This document shows positions 33,929-46,555 of a stretch of DNA of 64,000 nt, piece after piece. The stretch is from positions 308,588 through 372,587 of the forward strand of contig JAIXMR010000010.1 in assembly GCA_025677835.1 (NCBI GenBank), written 5' to 3'. The position numbers and the translations under genes were made by a program. Each line of letters opens with the position of its first letter. Positions within the stretch are counted from its first letter, which is position 1. The notes under the pieces are model-generated. The model did no database searches. It had not been told where the DNA came from and saw only the letters and a list, made by a program, of their open reading frames with translations. This DNA comes from Sporodiniella umbellata (taxonomy: Eukaryota; Mucoromycota; Mucoromycetes; Mucorales; Rhizopodaceae).

Positions 33929-36470
33929 CTAATAAAAAAAAAACCCCCCAAAATTAGTAAAATGCGAGATAAAAATAAAGCCGCTACCCTTTATTTTTGG
34001 CCTTTTTAATAAAGACAAAGCGAGATAGTAAAAAGCCATCTCCGTTAGTGTGTTGTTTATTTTTTTAAAACCCTTCTTTTTTTCTTACTTCGTTTATGCC
34101 TACTATTTTTTCCATTTGATGAAGATTTAAAAGAGAAGAAAGTGTTTTATAAAAACTGTTTTTTATAATCAGTTTCTGATATACCGCTATTAATAAATCA
34201 CCATTGCTGATTTTGGTCCTGGAAAAAAAAAGGGCATTTCCCTTTTATATCAAAAAAAGACGGCTTGATCAGAGTTATGAGACATAAAACGTCGACATCT
34301 TTTTACAAGTAGCTTTCTATAGTTACTACATATTATCCATTGTTTATAAGAACAAAAATAAGACTAAATACTATACGCCATATGTGTGGCATTTGCTTGG
34401 AATAGAGGGGCTATGGTAAAAGAGCTTCTATTGTTCCTATTTCTGTAACCAAATATCTGATAAATTCTTTATTTTCCAATAAACAATTTATCTTTTAAGC
34501 CAAACTAGTCATGCTTACATTTTTCTTATCATAAGCATTTAATGTAAAATATTTGCTAGAGCTCAAATAATACATGCTGTTATTTACTTCTACTTAGGTA
34601 GTGAAATTCCTGTTTAAAAAACAAGATATTATAAACAATAAAGCGAAGTCTGAACTTTTGGCTACCAATTCGAAAAATGTTCATAGCATTGCAATTGTAA
34701 TTGTTTAGGTAAAAGAAAAGGACATGTTACTTTTCAAGACATTTAAGATGATCATACAGGTTATATGAAGGAACTTAAAAGAGACAGCCTCTCTCCAAAA
34801 AAAAATCGAAAAACTAGTACCCCTCAGACAACGCACATATACCAAATTTCACGTATTTGTTCTTTGGATTGCGAAGTATATTAAGCCAATTTGGGCATCT
34901 CTTACTGGCATATAACAGTAGATCCCTACTATTCAAACACCAATTTTATATAACCATTACCTGTGTTGCTCCCTAGCGCTATGCCTTTCTGTAACATTAC
35001 TTGTTTCATCATACGTGACTGAATCTCAACTGTACTTAAAATCCTACTTTTCAATCAACAACTCTTGTATCTTGTTTTTTTTTTTAGCCCTGTATAGCGG
35101 CCTTTGTTTTTTTCTTGATATATAGCCATGACCATCAAATAAACAGTTGCTTTTTTTCTTGACGAGATTTTCTTCTAGTTGCTCGAAAATGAAAATCCTC
35201 TGTCCTTTCTTATGAGAAACGATGAATACTATCTGAATGAAAAGGTTTCTTTTTCTTTTACCGTACAGAATAAAACGTTCTTTTGGAGAGATACTTTTGA
35301 ATAGTTTTATTATATATATATTATTTAGTTTTTTTACAATCATTAAATCCCTCTCAGTCTTATTGAGTATTAGTATGCCAAGTATCGAATTTCTTTACAG
35401 AATGTGATCCGTAAGCAGTCAATTATACAGATATTTGACACACACCCAATCCCAAACTCAGAGACTGCTATAACTAATCAATTACACTATTTAAAACTCA
35501 CATCTAATGTCAATATCCTTCGGGATCTGACATTGTATAAAACTACAATTACAATATTTTCCCCACTCTTCCTCTTTAAAAACATCTTTACAAAACTTAC
35601 ACATAAGTTAATCTCTTAATTATACATATATTGATTACCAACATATTTGGTATGTTTAGCCTATAGAACAATATTCCTATATATTTGGACAACTTATATT
35701 AGTTATAATAAAGTTGGTAAAATTTATTTAGTTTAAAAACTTCGGTTATAAAACAAATGTTGTAAAATATATAGTAAAATAGATGTAGATATAATAATGT
35801 AAAAAAAATAGGTAATAGCATAAATCGACAAAAGAAAAAGAAAGAAAGAAAAAAGAAAAGAAAAAAATTCATGGGTGTCACTCCACACGCTTACGAACAC
35901 TGTAAAATTATCTTCATTTTTTGTCTGAATTTGCCTCTATAAAAAATGCCTCTTTATTTATATTAAATGAAGACAAACTGCAATTAAGGCCCAAACTCAA
36001 CTTCTAATGCAGCCTTTTTCAGTACTTTCTACTTCAGGATGGATGACACAATTAGTGTATAGCAGAAAGATTCTCTCTAATAACCATATATAGAAAAGAT
36101 CTGTCAGTAAAAGAAGTCTAGTACATAATAGCTATAGTAGACTGTAAAAGTATATAAAGAGCAGTTTATTTTATACTCAATAAAGGATATCTAATATCAT
36201 CTTGATACAGTCTCAGAGTGTTCGCAAAGTCCTTTTCTATTTTGTTTTTACTTTATTATTTTATCTCTCGAAATACAATAAGACTATCGTTTTAGATGCT
36301 ATCCCTGTAATAAAACTAAAAGGTTATATACTTTGTCACATTTCACCAAATCAAAAGTGAGACCTTTTACAATTTTGGAATTACTCTTTTTTTTTTTTTT
36401 AGTTCTATGGTATAAAAATCAAACTATTAATGTAGAAATATAAACATAAGATATAATATAGATCTAGTGA
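33929..36470. other. AT-rich stretch without supportable genes
   Basis: It contains the inverted 347-bp repeat (35405-35752). A 99-codon minus-strand ORF (35343-35044) is Lys/Ile-rich and unrecognised; I do not call it. The first exon of the Lys/Glu-rich gene should lie in the first few hundred bases but could not be fixed. Confidence 0.4.
35405..35752. repeat. 347-bp dispersed repeat, copy 2 (inverted)
   Basis: Reverse complement of 28606-28952 with only a few differences. It is not next to any of the other duplicated sequence, so it moved or was copied independently of the 4.8-kb duplication. Confidence 0.8.
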
Positions 36471-36479
36471 GGTTTATAT

Positions 36480-37385
36480 GCAAAATTCAGTGTCAATTGC
36501 CAACGTCTTTATTTTCTACAAAAATATTAGAGAAATTATTGTGGATTGTTATTTTAATGGGGGAAATATCGAAGATATACAACTAGGTGGGCTGAACACA
36601 ACAGTAGAAGCGGATGAAGCAATGCTAATCAATCTAAAATATTTTATATGCTAATTAAAAAAAGGTTTCAAAAAGAAAATATAACAGGAGAAGAAAGAAG
36701 CCTAGTGTATGGGTTTTTGGGATGTATGAGAGACACTCTTCATGTCCAAGTTTATCATTGTTCTTGTATATGATGGAACAAAAAACACGTTACAAAACAC
36801 AATCAGGAAATATATAAAACCTAATACAACAATAGTAAGCGACTATTGGAAAGGTTGTAACGCTTTAGAAAACAATGGTATTGCCATAACATTTCCTGAT
36901 CGCCCTTTTCCGAAGTAAAGGATATTTCAATTTGTTTAACTTCGCATATATTAAAGATATTGACTTTGGTTTAGTAGTATAAATACTACATCTTTTTATC
37001 CAATAAACGTCAGTCAATTATCAACCAAGTATATTCCTTTTAAACTGTCTGTCTATTTTTCTCTTCCTGCCAGCTTGAACAACCGACTCTTAACACGTAT
37101 TTGCTTTATTAAATTCTTTTAACTACAGAATACTTGGGCATTTAATAGGCAACTACACACACTTTATGGTAAACTATTCCCAACACTTTAGGGATCCTAT
37201 TTCTGGTGAATATAAAAACTCAATATAAGATTAATAGATGCGTATGTGCAAGTATTTGTCTCCTATACTAGGCGTCAAACATAAATCCTACGGTGAACAT
37301 CTAATCGAGTTTAGTTTTAGACGAAAAAGTCAACACGATATCTTTGAAAAACTATCGAATATATTAAAATACACTCAATAAAAAC
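36480..37385 (+). pseudogene. Degenerate Merlin/IS1016-like DDE transposase
   Basis: Plus-strand fragments in shifting frames match the transposase at 49501-50242: GGLNTTVEADEAM (first acidic residue), TIVSDYWKGCNALENNGIA (second Asp), FMVNYSQHFRDPISGEYK and SYGEHLIEFSFRRKSQ. These are the landmarks of the ISXO2-like/Merlin DDE family. Several stops (for example after YFIC and after EYKNSI) and an insertion of about 230 bp between the second and third blocks show it is dead. Confidence 0.7.
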
Positions 37386-37537
37386 CAAAAAAAAAATATT
37401 ATATAACATATATACAAAAAAACCCACTTAAGAAAGACAATTAGTAACAAAAATGTCAATTTCAGGAACAAACGGAGGGTTTTGTCTACTAACTTATTAT
37501 CTTTTTCATTGTTTTTCTGTTGCTATAAAATATATAT

Positions 37538-37729
37538 TTATAGATCCATATTACTGTTAAACTTGTCAACAACTTCCTTGATCCTCTTCGGATTATCTTC
37601 TACTTCAATTAAATTATCATAGCTACTAAAATTGTATAAGTTTACTACACCATTTTTTGCAAATCTATATGACAGTCTAAATTGATTGCCCTTAAATACT
37701 ACTTGTGAAACCAGGCAAGAAAAAGACAA
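37538..37729 (-). pseudogene. 5'-truncated copy of the Merlin companion ORF
   Basis: The minus strand encodes FRLSYRFAKNGVVNLYNF followed by YDNLIEVEDNPKRI and ends SNMDL, clearly homologous to the C-terminal half of the 111-residue ORF at 49058-49393. It lies tail-to-tail with the Merlin relic, as in the second locus. The N-terminal half is not recognisable in frame, so it is called truncated. Confidence 0.6.
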
Positions 37730-38840
37730 GTTTAACGAGACTGAATAAAGATCCTTTTATTTGATTCAAAATATCGAGTGTATTTATACTGTTTGAGAAA
37801 AAGATCTGGATCTTTACCGTAGTCATTCTTAATAGCTAAAAGTGGACTGATCCTGCTGATCTGATGGAAAAGTTTTCACTTTGTTAATTAGCTTGTAGAG
37901 CTTCGGTACTGTCCTATTATGTCTCGATCTAGTCATACTAGTTTTAGAGATGCTCGATTAGGAATGTAAGCCGTCTGTGTTATAAATCTTATGTTGCCAT
38001 TTCTTATTATGAGTGTCGACACAAGATGTAATTAATTTACCCTAAAATATAAAGTGTTTTTCTCTTTTTAAAATATATCTATATAAAGTGATCAGAATAT
38101 CTGTTGTAATCTTACTTTATTTAATAATCTTTTCTTTTCATCATCTAAGATTTTTTTAGAACGCCACATTGTAACTTTTGCTGTTATATCCTTCTAAGTT
38201 CTTTGTATTATTTTTTTTGTCTTTATTTTATTTTAAAATATTATTTCAAGTATAACCTATATTTTGTGGGCAACATCTCATAAGATTATCTAGGAATACA
38301 AACAGTTTGTAGCGTTACTCTATGGGCTGTTGACTAGTTTAGGTAAGCAATACATGTAGTTACGACCGATTAAAGAATATGAGAGATTGCTTCCATACTT
38401 GACGTGCACTTCAAGATGTAAGGCCTTCTTATATGTAACTCATTATTCTTCAGTTAAATTATCCAAAGTGTATTCTTAAGTAAGTCGGGATACGTCACTA
38501 CTTCTATATCTTTTTCTAGTTTTTCGTAAATAAGGGACTATAAAATCATATTTTTTAAAACTTCAAAATATATTGTTTTCCAAGTCACCATAAAACGTAC
38601 TCTTAAATATTTGTTTTTTCGCCATTTCGTTTATATTCTCCATGATGTGTTTGGTATTATTCTGAAAATTCAACTTTAAGATATTCTAATAATAAAGATT
38701 AAAAATAGATTATAATAAAATATGATTGGTTAAATTCCATAATTCAGACTAACACTAAAAAGTGCTATATATGACATAACTGCCCAGTTGTCTTTAAAAT
38801 AAACAGAATACCTGAATTTACAGTGTTCTTTTCGCAAACA
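37730..38840. other. AT-rich unique stretch before the satellite
   Basis: No genes seen. A segment of about 48 bp at 38239-38287 (AATATTATTTCAAGTATAAC onward) reappears at 48867-48916, exactly where the right 4.8-kb duplication ends. Confidence 0.45.
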
Positions 38841-41800
38841 TTGCTGCGAAAGACACGTATTTACACGAAATGGTGCTTGCATTAGTTTCCACTGCCTTGG
38901 GCGGTGGACTGTTTGAAAAAGAACACCTATGGATGTGAAACGTTTAATTAGAAAGGTTAAGTATACTACATCAATGCCATGTATTTAGCATGTTACTAAG
39001 ACTATTCTTTGCCCACTTCATAGACTTAACTGTGTGTCCCTTACGGCTGCAAAACTGGCCTTGAATCAATCATAGCGTTTGAGTACTCGAGCAGCCAATT
39101 TCGCCATGCTCTTTTTACAAACAGTGCTGCGAAAGACACGTATTTACACGAAATGGTGCTTGCATTAGTTTCCACTGCCTTGGGTGGTGGGCTGACTTGA
39201 AATAGTCAGTGTTGTAAAGACTGTCTTTCCACGAAATGGTGCTTGCATTAGTTTTCACTGCCTTGGGCGGTGGACTGTTTGAAAAAGAACACCTATGGAT
39301 GTGAAACGTTTAATTAGAAAGGTTAAGTATACTACATCAATGCCATGTATTTAGCATGTTACTAAGACTATTCTTTGCCCACTTCATAGACTTAACTGTG
39401 TGTCCCTTACGGCTGCAAAACTGGCCTTGAATCAATCATAGCGTTTGAGTACTCGAGCAGCCAATTTCGCCATGCTCTTTTTACAAACAGTGCTGCGAAA
39501 GACACGTATTTACACGAAATGGTGCTTGCATTAGTTTCCACTGCCTTGGGTGGTGGGCTGACTTGAAATAGTCAGTGTTGTAAAGACTGTCTTTCCACGA
39601 AATGGTGCTTGCATTAGTTTTCACTGCCTTGGGCGGTGGACTGTTTGAAAAAGAACACCTATGGATGTGAAACGTTTAATTAGAAAGGTTAAGTATACTA
39701 CATCAATGCCATGTATTTAGCATGTTACTAAGACTATTCTTTGCCCACTTCATAGACTTAACTGTGTGTCCCTTACGGCTGCAAAACTGGCCTTGAATCA
39801 ATCATAGCGTTTGAGTGCTCGAGCAGCCAATTTCGCCATGCTCTTTTTACAAACAGTGCTGCGAAAGACACGTATTTACACGAAATGGTGCTTGCATTAG
39901 TTTCCACTGCCTTGGGTGGTGGGCTGACTTGAAATAGTCAGTGTTGTAAAGACTGTCTTTCCACGAAATGGTGCTTGCATTAGTTTTCACTGCCTTGGGC
40001 GGTGGACTGTTTGAAAAAGAACACCTATGGATGTGAAACGTTTAATTAGAAAGGTTAAGTATACTACATCAATGCCATGTATTTAGCATGTTACTAAGAC
40101 TATTCTTTGCCCACTTCATAGACTTAACTGTGTGTCCCTTACGGCTACAAAACTGGCCTTGAATCAATCATAGCGTTTGAGTACTCGAGCAGCCAATTTC
40201 GCCATGCTCTTTTTACAAACAGTGCTGCGAAAGACACGTATTTACACGAAATGGTGCTTGCATTAGTTTCCACTGCCTTGGGTGGTGGGCTGACTTGAAA
40301 TAGTCAGTGTTGTAAAGACTGTCTTTCCACGAAATGGTGCTTGCATTAGTTTTCACTGCCTTGGGCGGTGGACTGTTTGAAAAAGAACACCTATGGATGT
40401 GAAACGTTTAATTAGAAAGGTTAAGTATACTACATCAATGCCATGTATTTAGCATGTTACTAAGACTATTCTTTGCCCACTTCATAGACTTAACTGTGTG
40501 TCCCTTACGGCTGCAAAACTGGCCTTGAATCAATCATAGCGTTTGAGTACTCGAGCAGCCAATTTCGCCATGCTCTTTTTACAAACAGTGCTGCGAAAGA
40601 CACGTATTTACACGAAATGGTGCTTGCATTAGTTTCCACTGCCTTGGGTGGTGGGCTGACTTGAAATAGTCAGTGTTGTAAAGACTGTCTTTCCACGAAA
40701 TGGTGCTTGCATTAGTTTTCACTGCCTTGGGCGGTGGACTGTTTGAAAAAGAACACCTATGGATGTGAAACGTTTAATTAGAAAGGTTAAGTATACTACA
40801 TCAATGCCATGTATTTAGCATGTTACTAAGACTATTCTTTGCCCACTTCATAGACTTAACTGTGTGTCCCTTACGGCTGCAAAACTGGCCTTGAATCAAT
40901 CATAGCGTTTGAGTACTCGAGCAGCCAATTTCGCCATGCTCTTTTTACAAACAGTGCTGCGAAAGACACGTATTTACACGAAATGGTGCTTGCATTAGTT
41001 TCCACTGCCTTGGGTGGTGGGCTGACTTGAAATAGTCAGTGTTGTAAAGACTGTCTTTCCACGAAATGGTGCTTGCATTAGTTTTCACTGCCTTGGGCGG
41101 TGGACTGTTTGAAAAAGAACACCTATGGATGTGAAACGTTTAATTAGAAAGGTTAAGTATACTACATCAATGCCATGTATTTAGCATGTTACTAAGACTA
41201 TTCTTTGCCCACTTCATAGACTTAACTGTGTGTCCCTTACGGCTGCAAAACTGGCCTTGAATCAATCATAGCGTTTGAGTACTCGAGCAGCCAATTTCGC
41301 CATGCTCTTTTTACAAACAGTGCTGCGAAAGACACGTATTTACACGAAATGGTGCTTGCATTAGTTTCCACTGCCTTGGGTGGTGGGCTGACTTGAAATA
41401 GTCAGTGTTGTAAAGACTGTCTTTCCACGAAATGGTGCTTGCATTAGTTTTCACTGCCTTGGGCGGTGGACTGTTTGAAAAAGAACACCTATGGATGTGA
41501 AACGTTTAATTAGAAAGGTTAAGTATACTACATCAATGCCATGTATTTAGCATGTTACTAAGACTATTCTTTGCCCACTTCATAGACTTAACTGTGTGTC
41601 CCTTACGGCTGCAAAACTGGCCTTGAATCAATCATAGCGTTTGAGTACTCGAGCAGCCAATTTCGCCATGCTCTTTTTACAAACAGTGCTGCGAAAGACA
41701 CGTATTTACACGAAATGGTGCTTGCATTAGTTTCCACTGCCTTGGGTGGTGGGCTGACTTGAAATAGTCAGTGTTGTAAAGACTGTCTTTCCACGAAATG

Positions 41801-42462
41801 GTGCTTGCATTAGTTTTCACTGCCTTGGGCGGTGGACTGTTTGAAAAAGAACACCTATGGATGTGAAACGTTTAATTAGAAAGGTTAAGTATACTACATC
41901 AATGCCATGTATTTAGCATGTTACTAAGACTATTCTTTGCCCACTTCATAGACTTAACTGTGTGTCCCTTACGGCTGCAAAACTGGCCTTGAATCAATCA
42001 TAGCGTTTGAGTACTCGAGCAGCCAATTTCGCCATGCTCTTTTTACAAACAGTGCTGCGAAAGACACGTATTTACACGAAATGGTGCTTGCATTAGTTTC
42101 CACTGCCTTGGGTGGTGGGCTGACTTGAAATAGTCAGTGTTGTAAAGACTGTCTTTCCACGAAATGGTGCTTGCATTAGTTTTCACTGCCTTGGGCGGTG
42201 GACTGTTTGAAAAAGAACACCTATGGATGTGAAACGTTTAATTAGAAAGGTTAAGTATACTACATCAATGCCATGTATTTAGCATGTTACTAAGACTATT
42301 CTTTGCCCACTTCATAGACTTAACTGTGTGTCCCTTACGGCTGCAAAACTGGCCTTGAATCAATCATAGCGTTTGAGTACTCGAGCAGCCAATTTCGCCA
42401 TGCTCTTTTTGCAAACAGTGCTGCGAAAGACACGTATTTACACGAAATGGTGCTTGCATTAG
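38841..42462. repeat. 366-bp tandem satellite array
   Basis: Nine consecutive units start at 39121, 39487, 39853, 40219, 40585, 40951, 41317, 41683 and 42049, each exactly 366 bp. A 283-bp variant unit begins at about 38841 and a 48-bp partial unit ends the array at 42462. Units are almost identical; I noted only single changes near 39817, 40146 and 42411. Each unit contains an internal diverged duplication 83 bp apart (CACGAAATGGTGCTTGCATT twice); the first, short unit lacks it. No frame stays open. Potential hairpins lie at CCACTGCCTTGGGCGGTGG. Confidence 0.97.
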
Positions 42463-42758
42463 GGTAGAACAGACAATACGAACTAATTTTGGTCTTTACT
42501 TTTATTCCACTGCTGATACCTTAGATGTGCTGAGTTACCAAGGATAATTCAAAGGAAGCTAACTTATCGTGTAGAATATTTTAAACAACAAAAGTATCAG
42601 CTGGAGTCAAATAAAAATGATCTTCTATTCTATTTCTTTAATGATGTTTAAATTATCGAAAGTGCTTTTGGAATTATTAGATATTATATGCGAATACTTG
42701 GATAGATTATTTACTTGTATTAGAAAGACTGGATAGATGCTACAATTACCATCCTAAA

Positions 42759-44003
42759 ATGTCATTAAGTGAACGAATCCACCCAAAAGACGCTGATATG
42801 AAGGAAGTACCGGTTAACAAGGAAAGAAACACGACTTATGGTTATGCGAGCGAAGATCTCCTTCGGTTCTTCTTTTACCTTTATAAAAAATTGTTGAAAC
42901 CCGCTGAAGCTGCTAAACTTGTTAATGTTAATCTTGAAACTGCGAGAAAGTGGAAGTGAAAATATAACAAAGACCCTGAAAAGAATATGCTACTCAAAGA
43001 AACGAACCGTACATCAAAAAGAGTACTGAGTCAACTAAATGAAAACCATAAAATGCACTTGCTTAACTTCTTTGATGAGAGACCCTCAGCAGTTATCTAG
43101 ACTGCAGTCGAAGATTTAGCCAAAAGCTTTGAAGGCTTGGAGATAAAAAAGAGTAAGGGTCGCTGAATCTATGAAAGAGGAGTCCAACCTCATCTTAAAG
43201 GTCCGTTGCACGTCGTCCTAAAACAATGAATAGTCAGAAAGTCTTGAGACTCGTGCTAACTGGGTTGCAGAATGGTAACAAAAAGGTTTGCATTTTATGA
43301 ATGACTGTGTGTTCTTGAACGAAGCAAAATTTGATGTGAATATACGTCGTTCCAGAGGTTAGGCACCGCGCGGGAAGCTGGTAATTGAAGAAACCACTTC
43401 AGCAGGAGGTGTGTCACACACGGTCATTGGTGAAATTTCAGCGTATGGTGTAGTGAATGTAAGCTTGAGAGAGCCAGGAAATGCCAAAAAAGAAGAGTTA
43501 TTGGTGCCAAAAAATAAAAAAAAAAACGCTTGAGAGCGTCGCTGCTGCGATACCAAAAGGAACTACAGCTGTTCACTTTGTGCAGCTCATCACTGACACT
43601 TTAGATATTATGGATGAATTCCCAAACGTGAAAGGATTTCATATTGTAATGAATAACGCTCCAACTCACCCTCGCGATGTTGTTGATCCTATTGTCTCAT
43701 AGAGAATACACACCAGTATATTTTCCTCCATATTCACCTGAGCTCAACTCTATTGAGATATTTTGGAAAGTACTTAAGGATCGAGTCAAAAGAGGGAAGT
43801 TGACGGGCGCAGAAACACTTTCTTCGAGAACAATTGAAGGCAGTGAGGATATTTTTGTTGAACATTTACAGAACTTTATCCAGCACTTAATAAATGCAAT
43901 TCCTAATTGCTTGAATAAAAAACCTTTGTGGTCGGTTTGTCTTGTCAAACTATTTCTTTTAAGCGGGCAGTTTGTTTTAAATTCAAACACGAGACCAAAT
44001 TAG
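42759..44003 (+). pseudogene. Dead Tc1/mariner-like transposase
   Basis: The plus strand encodes a broken protein related to the transposases at 53.5, 55 and 60 kb: SEDLLRFFFYLYKKLLKPAEAAKLVN (helix-turn-helix region), NENHKMHLLNFFDERPSAV, CVFLNEAKFDVN, FHIVMNNAPTHP and FPPYSPELNSIEIFWK. Stops interrupt it (TGA at 42957, TAG near 43098, TAG near 43700) and frames shift. At the catalytic triad the first two Asp positions read Asn (FLNEA, VMNNAP) while the final Glu (NSIEIFW) remains. It begins about 300 bp after the satellite ends and stops 30 bp before the third methyltransferase repeat. Confidence 0.85.
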
Positions 44004-44187
44004 TTCAATTTTTTGGGCAACAGATCATATTTGAAATTGATGTGTTACAAGATACATAAAGATATCCCAGCTTGTGTATTTAAGAAGAAAGCATATTGTC
44101 TCTTCATTTTGTACTCTTTTTCTCGTTACTGCTATATAATGTAAGAACTTTCGTCTTTTTTCAAACTTTTGTATAAATTTTACTATA

Positions 44188-45532
44188 ATGGGAAACTGCG
44201 TTTCGTTCATAAAGTCATCAGGGCATGAGAGTCTAATCGAATCTGAAAATATTACAGAGTTCACGTCGATGGAGACAGACACTTTGACCACAGAGTTACA
44301 CACAGCAATCAGTCCTGAGTCATTGGCTACGAAGCGAGAGTTTCATAGCGAAGAGACATCTACATACTGGCTGCCTAAAGACAAAGATGAGCATGAGAGA
44401 CTAACAGGAGTAATAGCAAAGAACCAAAAGAAATAAAAAAAAAAACTGGGCAAACTAACACAGTGTTTTTTTTATTTCTTTTTTTTTTTTTCAAAGCAAC
44501 ACTTTATTTATAAGGAGCTTCTAGGAGGGTAAAAATAAATCTAAATGGAATTTGTAAAAGCTAAATCAGGCGATAGAAATATATCGTCTAGCGCAAAGGA
44601 AATACTAGACTTTGAAGGCGGTATATCTATACTAGACGTAGGCTGCGGATCTGGCGTTTGGATGGCAGTAAAGCAGATATATACAGCTACATATATATCG
44701 CTCACTCACTACAAATACTGTAGGATATGAGTTCTGAGTACCCGAACTGTACATACCATGGCTGCGATATTATAGATGCACCTGTGATTATACAAAAGCT
44801 TGCTCATTTGAACTTTTCATACGGAAACGTAGTTCAGAAGCTGCCATATGAAGACAACACATTTGATTTTGTTCGTATGGGACTTTTCGTTTTTGCACTC
44901 CGAGCTAACGAGTGGCCGATCGCCATCAAAGAAGTCATAAGAGTTGTAAAACCGGGAGGAATAGTCCAGTTTGTCGATACCACCTCTCTGGTAAGAAAGC
45001 TTTGTCTTATACTAAGCATTTCGCTTTTTACTTTTGCTTGTAACTGACTTTTATTTTAGCTTCCAAAAGACAAAAACTCAACCTGTTACCGCACAATTGA
45101 CGCCAGTAACCGATTTTACTCTGATATAAATACAGTGCTAATCTTTTTTCATAGTAAATAGCTTTACTGCTGAAAGAGGGCAGAATCCTAACATTGCATA
45201 TGAGCTAGAAGGCTTGGTTTCAGAACATAGCAATGTAAAAGTAGTACAAAGCGATATTGTACCGTTCAACACAAGTGAGTATACAGAAGCATGGATCTTT
45301 TGTATTCAGTCTGTCTTTTTTTATATGTATAGATAGTGGAACGCATTTGGCAAAAAAGTTTATATGGGACATCACAAAAGCAATCGAGAGCATGATGAAG
45401 TATCTAGGTCCTCGCTTAGGCGTAGAAAGCAAAGAAGAGATATCTGAATATTTGACAAATTTCAAGCAAGACATGTTCACAAGCGGTTACGGATTTGCGA
45501 CTATATCGCTATCATTACAGAAGATAGACTAG
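44188..45532 (+). CDS. SAM-dependent class I methyltransferase, copy C
   Basis: Seven plus-strand exons (44188-44409, 44497-44528, 44577-44667, 44724-44990, 45060-45105, 45155-45274, 45333-45532) join in phase to 325 residues with no disabling change. The architecture and MGNCVS N-terminus are those of copies A and B. It is the most diverged copy: FALRANE for WALRANE, TTSL before intron 4, INSFTAERGQ for INFATERGQ, DITKAIESMMKY for DAVKAIEGMMKY and FTSGYGFATI at the end. Motif I (ILDVGCGSG) and the VVKPGG segment are unchanged. It lies just downstream of a dead Tc1 element and inside the large duplication. Confidence 0.85.
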
Positions 45533-45760
45533 AACACGAAACTCTATATAGCGATTTTAAATAGACAGTAAACTATCACTTTGGGTGTTTTTCCATCGTT
45601 TTCTTTTTTTTTTTTGGTTTTTTGTTTTTGCTTGTAAAGTTTATGCACAAATGCGACAGAAGCGCAAAAATGTCGAAAAAGTACAGACAAATCTTAACCA
45701 ATATATACAGTCGTAAAATAGAAGATGTTCTAACAAGATTTTTTTTTGTAAGAGTGGTTT

Positions 45761-46107
45761 ATAACTGAAGTTTTTAAACTAAATAAATTTTACCAACTTT
45801 ATTATAACTAATATAAGTTGTCCAAATATATAGGAATATTGTTCTATAGGCTAAACATACCAAATATGTTGGTAATCAATATATGTATAATTAAGAGATT
45901 AACTTATGTGTAAGTTTTGTAAAGATGTTTTTAAAGAGGAAGAGTGGGGAAAATATTGTAATTGTAGTTTTATACAATGTCAGATCCCGAAGGATATTGA
46001 CATTAGATGTAAGTTTTAAATAGTGTAATTGGTTAATTATAGCAGTCTGTGAGTTGGGATTGGGTGTGTGTCAAATATCTGTATAATTGACTGCTTACGG
46101 ATCAAGA
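45761..46107. repeat. 347-bp dispersed repeat, copy 3
   Basis: Carried within the right segmental duplication; corresponds to 28606-28952 in the same orientation. Confidence 0.8.
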
Positions 46108-46333
46108 GCTCTTTATTTTGAAATAAAACTCATAGTCACACATCACTTTCGAGGTGGGACTAGAAAATCTATATATAATTAAAACAGATAATCCAATAGC
46201 CAGCATTCCGATAGAGTTTTTCTTTTGGTAGAACAGCTTTTTACCTTTTTGAACTGAGTATTGTTGCAATCTTGTGTAAAGTTCATTTGACTATAAATTT
46301 TGTGTTGTAAGGTACTAGTTTGATGATGCACTG

Positions 46334-46555
46334 CTAGTAGCTCGACCATATGTTATAATGGGTGACCAGCAATATCGGTCTAAAAGTCGTCTTGGGCCGA
46401 TAGTGAGTATCGTTTGAGACCGTCCATTTGGTTAGAGCCTCAAAGATCATGTCATCGGTAATATTGTATGTAGGGAAACAGTAATTCATCACCGTTCTCC
46501 ATACTTCTTGTTTTTTAGGACATCGTACCAAGAGTATCAGATCAAGAATTTGCCT
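46334..46555 (-). pseudogene. LINE-type relic, duplicate copy
   Basis: Identical in reading to the fragment at 29179-29400 because it lies within the duplicated block. The same short RT zinc-binding-like tail (VRCPKKQEVWRTVMNY) is present and nothing longer. Confidence 0.4.

Noticed and set aside
35044..35343. 99-codon minus-strand ORF
   Set aside because: Lys/Ile-rich translation of AT-rich DNA, no recognisable motif, no splice partners; not called as a gene.
38841..42462. CRISPR-like array
   Set aside because: The period is 366 bp with no unique spacers; units are identical end to end. It is a satellite in a eukaryotic genome.
38841..42462. Repeat protein encoded by the satellite (366 is divisible by three)
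   Set aside because: Every frame on both strands is closed by stops within each unit, so no tandem-repeat protein is possible.
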